From: an uncultured Oscillospiraceae bacterium
GTDB taxonomy: Bacteria > Bacillota > Clostridia > Oscillospirales > Oscillospiraceae
DNA: 24,955 nucleotides
NCBI GenBank assembly: GCA_910578505.1
Contig: CAJTPV010000037.1
Coordinates: 1-24,955, forward strand
Reading direction: 5' to 3'
Shown: in pieces, positions 20,711 through 24,955 of the stretch
Numbering within the stretch: the stretch's first letter is position 1
Layout: each line of letters begins with the position of its first letter
Made by a program: the position numbers and the translations under genes
Notes under the pieces: model-generated
What the model was told of the DNA's origin: nothing
Databases searched by the model: none
The model's input: only the letters and a program-made list of their open reading frames with translations

Positions 20711-22300
20711 ATGTACTTCTACCTAAAAAAGTTTTGGAAGGACAATTTTTCAGCGGGTATTGTTCAAATATCCGTATATGGGATTCAGGTTTCGCTGAAT
20801 TTGATCCTGATGCAGATGTTTCAGGGAATCATTGCGCTGGATATGTACCGGTTCATTTTCTGGTTAGCCGTGGACATAGCGTTATGGGTGGTCATGCTGC
20901 TGCTGCGCAGTCTGCGGGATTTCCTCCAGAACCGGGCGGTCCGAAAGATGAATCATCAGCTGCGGCGCGATATGACCGCAGCGCTGCTGCAAAAAAGTTA
21001 TCAGGAATTTCATATGCAGAACAACGGGGAATATCTCTCTGCATTTGTCAATGATATCAACCAGATAGAGCAGTTGGCCTGGAAACCGTTTTTTGAGTTG
21101 GTCGGCACAGCCGCCCAGGTTTTATTCAGTATTTTGGCGATGATAACGCTCCACTGGTCGCTTCTGGCAGTCTCTCTGGCGACAGCCGTTATTATGATGA
21201 ACGCCCCAAAGCTGTTCAAACATCAGATGGAGCGTTTGGGGGCCGCCTGCGCGCAGGAACAGGCGGCAGCCGTCGGCAAAATAAAGGATCTCATAGGCGG
21301 GTATGATGTTCTGCGCTTTTTTGGAAGGGAAGACCGGTTTGCCAGCGGCGTTGAGCAGGCCAGCGATCAGATTGAAAAACCGAAGTTCCGTCTGTCCTGC
21401 CAAAAGGCCTTCTCGAATCTGGGGCTGCTCAGTATCAGTATGGGCTGTCAGATGCTGGTCAACGCATGGATCGGCATCCTATCCATTAAGGGCATCATCA
21501 TCCAATCTGCCCTGATGGGCGGCGGCAACCTGTGCGGCGCCATCTATAATGGATTGAACAGTATCGCTGATTCCAGATTATGCTTCGCCGCCAGCAAGCC
21601 GTATTTTGATAAAATCACCGTCCATGCCGGCAGGACGGAAAGCGGTGAGGGTATGGAGCGGCTGAAGGATGCCATCACAGTGGACAATGTCAGTTTTCAG
21701 TATGAGAAAAAACCTGTTTTACAGAATGTGACCGTATGCTTTGAAGTGGGGAAGAAGTACGCCCTGACCGGTCCGTCCGGCTGTGGAAAATCTACTCTGT
21801 TTAAACTCCTGCTGGGCTGGCTGCCGGGCTATACCGGTTCCATCCGGTTCGACGGAAGGGATGCGCGGGATTACACGCCGAAGCAGCTGCAGCGGCAGAT
21901 GAGCTACATTGAGCAAAATGTCTATCTGTTCAATACCACTATCCGGGAAAATATCACCCTGGGTGGGGAATTTACGGAAGAACAGCTGCAAAAAGCGCTG
22001 CGGGATAGTGCGCTGATAGGCGATATCGCCAATATGCCGGATGGCCTGGATACGATCGTTGGCGAGGAAGGCGGCAGCCTCTCCGGCGGTCAGAAGCAGC
22101 GGGTAGCCATTGCGCGGGCCTTAATCCATCGCCGTTCTATCCTGCTGGTGGATGAGGGGACCAGCGCGTTAGACCAGAAAAATGCGGACATTGTGGAGAA
22201 AAGCCTGCTGGCAAATCCGGATTTGACGCTGATCCTGATCAGTCACCATCTGACCGATGAGCGCAGAAGTATGTTCGATAAGGTGTACGACTTGCCGTAG
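20711..22300 (+). CDS. ABC exporter of the RiPP-like island
   Basis: 529-residue half-transporter: membrane domain about residues 1-300 and ATPase domain 310-529. Walker A GPSGCGKST (about 354-362), Q-loop SYIEQNVYLFNTTI, canonical LSGGQKQR (about 457), Walker B ILLVDEGTSALD with catalytic Glu, and a histidine in LILISHHLTDE. It looks intact and would work as a homodimer. It lacks an N-terminal C39 peptidase domain, so any leader removal would need another protease. I chose the ATG at 20711 with CAGGAGG nine bases upstream; the longer frame from 20609 overlaps the end of the radical SAM remnant. Its base composition is closer to the host genome than that of the regulator. Placement suggests export of a modified peptide whose gene is gone. 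Confidence 0.9.
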   Translation: MYFYLKKFWKDNFSAGIVQISVYGIQVSLNLILMQMFQGIIALDMYRFIFWLAVDIALWVVMLLLRSLRDFLQNRAVRKMNHQLRRDMTAALLQKSYQEFHMQNNGEYLSAFVNDINQIEQLAWKPFFELVGTAAQVLFSILAMITLHWSLLAVSLATAVIMMNAPKLFKHQMERLGAACAQEQAAAVGKIKDLIGGYDVLRFFGREDRFASGVEQASDQIEKPKFRLSCQKAFSNLGLLSISMGCQMLVNAWIGILSIKGIIIQSALMGGGNLCGAIYNGLNSIADSRLCFAASKPYFDKITVHAGRTESGEGMERLKDAITVDNVSFQYEKKPVLQNVTVCFEVGKKYALTGPSGCGKSTLFKLLLGWLPGYTGSIRFDGRDARDYTPKQLQRQMSYIEQNVYLFNTTIRENITLGGEFTEEQLQKALRDSALIGDIANMPDGLDTIVGEEGGSLSGGQKQRVAIARALIHRRSILLVDEGTSALDQKNADIVEKSLLANPDLTLILISHHLTDERRSMFDKVYDLP

Positions 22301-22367
22301 CAATCGAACATTTGGGGAACACGGCTCTTTTTCTCCGCTCCTCTATACATAGGTCTGTCGTGCGCGG

Positions 22368-23261
22368 TCAGGAAAACGTCTCAACAAGGAACTCCCCGCC
22401 TGCCGTCCGGGTGACCGGGTCTGTCCCGGTTATATCGAAGCTGAGGCGGTAACGGCCCGCTGCCAGTTGGCCCCACAGATACTCCACAGGCTCCTGAAGC
22501 TCCATGCCCTCCGGGCCCAGCGGGTCGCTGGTTCCGCAGAAGCCCACGCCCTCTGCGCAGGGGACCTCCTCCCACCGGCCAGCCGCGTTCTGCCGCTCCA
22601 GGCGGGGAATCAGGAGAATGGAGCTGGCTTTGCCGGTGGTATTGACCACATAGGCGGGAATACTGTCCGGGTTCCGCAGGGGCTGGCCGGGGACAAACAC
22701 CGCGTAATCCGGCTCCGGCCGGGCGTCCTCCGTTACCCGGAACTCCACCTGCCAGGCGGCATGGATAGGGCTGTCGCCCGTGCGCAGCTCGCCGCCGGTG
22801 ACCCGGTACAGCCCCGTCCGCAGCGGCTGGGCCAGAAACCAGGGGCTGATGGTGAAGACCCCTGTGCTGTGGGGGTCCAGCAGATAGGCCAGACTGTTGA
22901 AGCAGTAGCTGTCAATGGTGCCGACGGGTTTCCACTCCCCGTCTGTGTACTTCTCAAAGGACACCTCTTCCCCATAGGTCAGCGTCTCGTCCCCCCGGTT
23001 TTCCAGCACCAGGGTCAGCGCCTGGGTCCCCGCCGGATACGTGGATTGCAGCAGAGAAACGGTGATGTCCTCCGACACGCAGCAGGTGGAAACCGGCTCT
23101 CTGTCTCTGTCGGACACAGCGGGCAGCACAGCGTCCTCTATGGGAATCACCGGGCCCGTCGTACTGCCTGCGGCGTTGTTCAGCGCGTCCGCAGTGCCGC
23201 AGGCAATCAGGCTCAGGCACAGCAGGGCGGTGAGCAGGGCGGTCAATAGAGTATTTTTCAT
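22368..23261 (-). CDS. Lipoprotein with two Ig-like modules
   Basis: 297 residues. The signal peptide MKNTLLTALLTALLCLSLIAC ends in a lipobox (LIAC with Cys 21), so it is anchored on the outer face of the membrane. Two beta-rich modules follow. The first (about 64-175: ITVSLLQSTYPAGTQALTLV, ENRGDETLTYGEEVSFEKYTDGEWKPV, LRTGLYRVTGGELR) has the pattern of bacterial Ig-like domains of the Big_14 type. The second (about 205-295: LIPRLERQNAAGRWEEVP, LAAGRYRLSFDITG) is a more divergent copy. Function unknown; binding or structural roles are typical. The ATG has AAAGGAGG upstream. It is monocistronic and divergent from tsaE. The gap to tsaE (23262-23483) shows only the tsaE promoter. Confidence 0.82.
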   Translation of the reverse strand: MKNTLLTALLTALLCLSLIACGTADALNNAAGSTTGPVIPIEDAVLPAVSDRDREPVSTCCVSEDITVSLLQSTYPAGTQALTLVLENRGDETLTYGEEVSFEKYTDGEWKPVGTIDSYCFNSLAYLLDPHSTGVFTISPWFLAQPLRTGLYRVTGGELRTGDSPIHAAWQVEFRVTEDARPEPDYAVFVPGQPLRNPDSIPAYVVNTTGKASSILLIPRLERQNAAGRWEEVPCAEGVGFCGTSDPLGPEGMELQEPVEYLWGQLAAGRYRLSFDITGTDPVTRTAGGEFLVETFS

Positions 23262-23431
23262 GGGGGAACCCCTCCTTTATTTTGTCATTCACTCATAAGA
23301 CGGCGGAGGGGTGGGAAAAGTTCCCGGCTTTGAAAATTTCAGCGCTGAGCAGTTGGTACACAGCCGCTCTGGAGGAGGACTTTAAAAAGCCAGACGCCGA
23401 AAAATTTTGAAAAGCACTTTCCCGGCAGGAA

Positions 23432-23446
23432 ATTCTATGGTATACT
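23432..23446 (+). promoter_or_regulatory. Extended -10 promoter of tsaE-tsaB
   Basis: TATACT at 23441-23446 preceded by TGG gives an extended -10 element; no good -35 is visible. It lies about 38 bases before the tsaE ATG. Confidence 0.5.
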
Positions 23447-23483
23447 GTGTGACCAGAGAATACGCCGGAAGCGAGGAACGGTT

Positions 23484-23912
23484 ATGGAATATCTCTCCCA
23501 CAACACAGAGGAGACGGAGGCCCTGGGCGAGGCGCTGGCGGCGCGGCTGCGGCCTGGGGACGTGGTGGCCTACCGCGGCGGCCTGGGGATGGGCAAGACC
23601 GCCTTTACCCGCGGGCTGGCCCGTGGACTGGGCTGTACCGGACGGGTGTCCAGCCCCACCTTTACTCTGGTCAATGAGCACGAGGGGCCTCTGCCGCTGT
23701 TTCACTTTGATCTGTACCGCCTGGGCGGTGAGGAGGAGCTGTTCGACATCGGCTGGGAGGAGTATCTGGACCGGGGCGGCGTGTGCGCGGTGGAGTGGAG
23801 CGAACGGGCCGCCGGCGCGCTGCCGGAGGGGGCGGTAACGGTGACGCTGGAGCGCTGTCAGGGCCATGAGGACTGGCGGCGGATTGTTGTGGAAGGACTG
23901 GTGGAAGAATGA
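23484..23912 (+). CDS. tsaE: tRNA t6A biosynthesis ATPase TsaE
   Basis: 142-residue P-loop ATPase that works with TsaB and TsaD to complete N6-threonylcarbamoyladenosine at A37 of ANN-decoding tRNAs. Walker A is GGLGMGKT (32-39), followed by the family signature VSSPTFTLVNEH, PLFHFDLYRL, and the segment DIGWEEYLDRGGVCAVEWSERA. The length is typical (about 150). GAGGAA precedes the ATG. It overlaps tsaB by four bases (ATGA). Confidence 0.96.
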   Translation: MEYLSHNTEETEALGEALAARLRPGDVVAYRGGLGMGKTAFTRGLARGLGCTGRVSSPTFTLVNEHEGPLPLFHFDLYRLGGEEELFDIGWEEYLDRGGVCAVEWSERAAGALPEGAVTVTLERCQGHEDWRRIVVEGLVEE

Positions 23913-24607
23913 AAATCTTGGCGTTGGAGACATCTGCGAAGGCCGCGTCCTGCGCGGTTCTGGCCGACGGCGTGCCGGTGGCGTCCGCCTGGCAGTGTAC
24001 GGGGCTGACTCACAGCCGGACTTTGCAGCCGATGATTGCGGACATGCTGCGCAACAGTGATCTGTGCATGGCGGAGATGGACGCCGTGGCCGTGGCGGCG
24101 GGGCCGGGGTCCTTTACCGGGCTGCGCATCGGCGTGGCGGCGGCGAAGGGGTTGGCCTGGGCGGCGGAAAAGCCCTGCATCCCTGTGTCCACCCTGGAGG
24201 CCATGGCCTGGCCCCTGGCCCATCTAGAGGGGACGGTGGTGTGCGCCATGGACGCCCGGCGGCAGCAGATCTATAACGCGGTCTTTCTGGCGGAAAGCGG
24301 GGAGCTGACGCGCATGCGGGAGGACCGGGCCATTTCGCTGTTGGAGGCCTGGGAGGATTTGAAGGATTTTGACGGGACGCTGACCATCGTGGGGGACGGC
24401 GCGGCGCTGTGCTGCAACTACATGAGCCTGCAGGGCATCGACTGCCAGCTGGCCCCGCCCCATCTGCGCATGCAGAGCGCGGTGGGCGTCGGGATGGCGG
24501 CGGAACGGATGGGGCTTGGCGCGGCGGTGTCCGCACAGGAGCTGGAGCCGGTGTATCTGCGGCTGAGTCAGGCGGAGCGGGAGAGATTGGGGAGGTTGCG
24601 GTCTTGA
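23909..24607 (+). CDS. tsaB: tRNA t6A biosynthesis protein TsaB
   Basis: 232-residue ASKHA-fold partner and scaffold of TsaD in the t6A complex. Recognisable parts: MKILALETSAKAASCAVL, HSRTLQPMIADML, VAVAAGPGSFTGLRIGVAAAKGLAWA and STLEAMAW; the C-terminal half (AMDARRQQIYNAVF, ELEPVYLR) is more variable, as usual. It is coupled to tsaE by a four-base overlap. In many Firmicutes rimI and tsaD follow; here the sequence changes immediately into an antitoxin fragment. Confidence 0.95.
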   Translation: MKILALETSAKAASCAVLADGVPVASAWQCTGLTHSRTLQPMIADMLRNSDLCMAEMDAVAVAAGPGSFTGLRIGVAAAKGLAWAAEKPCIPVSTLEAMAWPLAHLEGTVVCAMDARRQQIYNAVFLAESGELTRMREDRAISLLEAWEDLKDFDGTLTIVGDGAALCCNYMSLQGIDCQLAPPHLRMQSAVGVGMAAERMGLGAAVSAQELEPVYLRLSQAERERLGRLRS

Positions 24608-24756
24608 GTATTGAAGTGTACGAACGCCTTGTGGAAAAATTTGAGTTGTATGCATTATTGGAAAAAGGGATGAAAGATATTGAGGAGGGCCGGACCATTC
24701 CGGCTGAAGACGCCCTTTCTGCAATCAGGGAAGATTTAAAAATGATATTCTGCTGA
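24604..24756 (+). pseudogene. C-terminal half of a Phd/YefM-like antitoxin
   Basis: A 50-residue frame begins at a TTG overlapping the tsaB stop: SIEVYERLVEKFELYALLEKG, MKDIEEGRTIPAEDALSAIREDLKM. This matches the common C-terminal half of short Phd/YefM-type antitoxins, where a ...SIEVYE-L... helix follows the DNA-binding part. The N-terminal dimerisation and DNA-binding half is absent, no ribosome binding site fits, and no toxin gene is visible downstream. It might still be expressed by coupling to tsaB. Most likely it is a fragment left by recombination. Confidence 0.6.
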
Positions 24757-24768
24757 CTGATTAAATGA

Positions 24769-24805
24769 GAGGATCATGCAGTCCCATTGCCTCTGCATGA
24801 TCCTC
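24769..24805. terminator. Strong hairpin after the antitoxin fragment
   Basis: A perfect 13-bp stem, GAGGATCATGCAG/CTGCATGATCCTC, has an 11-base loop. The downstream T-content is modest (CCGTTCTACTTT), so it may be a weak terminator of tsaEB or a mobile-element hairpin. Confidence 0.5.
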
Positions 24806-24870
24806 CCGTTCTACTTTACAAAAGCCCCCATCCGGATACCCCAATGTCATTAACTTAGCGATAGAACTGG

Positions 24871-24920
24871 CGAGGTCGCGAGGAAAAGGACGAGTGCATA
24901 CGGAAACGGGTGCACTCGTT
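24871..24920. repeat. Overlapping inverted repeats near the right edge
   Basis: CGAGTGCA and TGCACTCG (8 bp, 12-base loop, about 24891-24918) interlock with ACGGAA and TTCCGT (about 24900-24924), so the two stems exclude each other. No gene is visible from 24757 to the end of the window. The arrangement could be an element end or a switchable RNA; the context is cut off. Confidence 0.45.
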
Positions 24921-24955
24921 CCGTAAAAAGGGCACGACGAGAAAGCAGATCAAAA

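Noticed and set aside
1..24955. tRNA or rRNA genes and CRISPR arrays
   Set aside because: None was recognised by eye; no regularly spaced direct repeats or cloverleaf with CCA end stood out. A tRNA scan was not run.

Overview
The window is a GC-rich chromosomal segment from a spore-forming, anaerobic-type Firmicute. The best fit is the Oscillospiraceae (Flavonifractor/Lawsonibacter/Oscillibacter-like), judged from dipicolinate synthase genes, a T-box leader, the rpsF-ssb-rpsR order, AGGAGG-type ribosome binding sites and strongly GC-biased third codon positions. This placement is an inference from gene content; no marker gene was compared.

Layout. 1-1717 (minus): the 5' part of an exported FecR-like protein, then dpaB and dpaA, which make dipicolinate for spores; dpaB appears cut short. 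1813-3170 (minus): the ribosomal operon rpsF-ssb-rpsR with its own promoter and terminator. 3260-7583 (plus): a promoter, a T-box leader with terminator, then a two-gene operon. It encodes a LeuA-like DRE-TIM protein that has lost its metal-binding HxH motif, and a fusion of a xylose-isomerase-like TIM barrel to an acyl-CoA synthetase. 7533-9657 (minus): a PLP-dependent methionine gamma-lyase/aluminium-resistance family protein and an inositol-monophosphatase family protein. 9755-13418 (minus): a heterodimeric ABC exporter pair with one degenerate ATP site. 13576-13613: a REP-like double palindrome. 13664-17927 (plus): trpS, a WecA/TagO-like sugar-phosphate transferase, UDP-GlcNAc 2-epimerase and an anchored extracytoplasmic protein, closed by a bidirectional terminator. 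17944-18441 (minus): a small membrane-anchored Pro/Ala/Lys-rich protein with a good promoter.

18442-22300 is a foreign-looking island, clearly more AT-rich over its first two thirds. It holds a structured non-coding block, an XRE-TPR (Rgg/RRNPP-type) regulator, a divergent promoter region, a radical SAM/SPASM maturase that has lost its N-terminal half, and an intact ABC exporter. The most economical reading is a quorum-type regulated radical-SAM RiPP locus in which one deletion removed the precursor peptide gene and the CxxxCxxC half of the enzyme.

22368-24607 returns to core genome: a lipoprotein with Ig-like modules (minus), then tsaE-tsaB (plus) for tRNA t6A synthesis. Immediately after tsaB lies the C-terminal half of a Phd/YefM-like antitoxin, followed by strong hairpins, which looks like a recombination scar at the right edge.

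The two stretches most worth following are the T-box operon at 3260-7523 (divergent LeuA homologue plus TIM-barrel/acyl-CoA ligase fusion, pathway unknown) and the broken RiPP island at 18816-22300.
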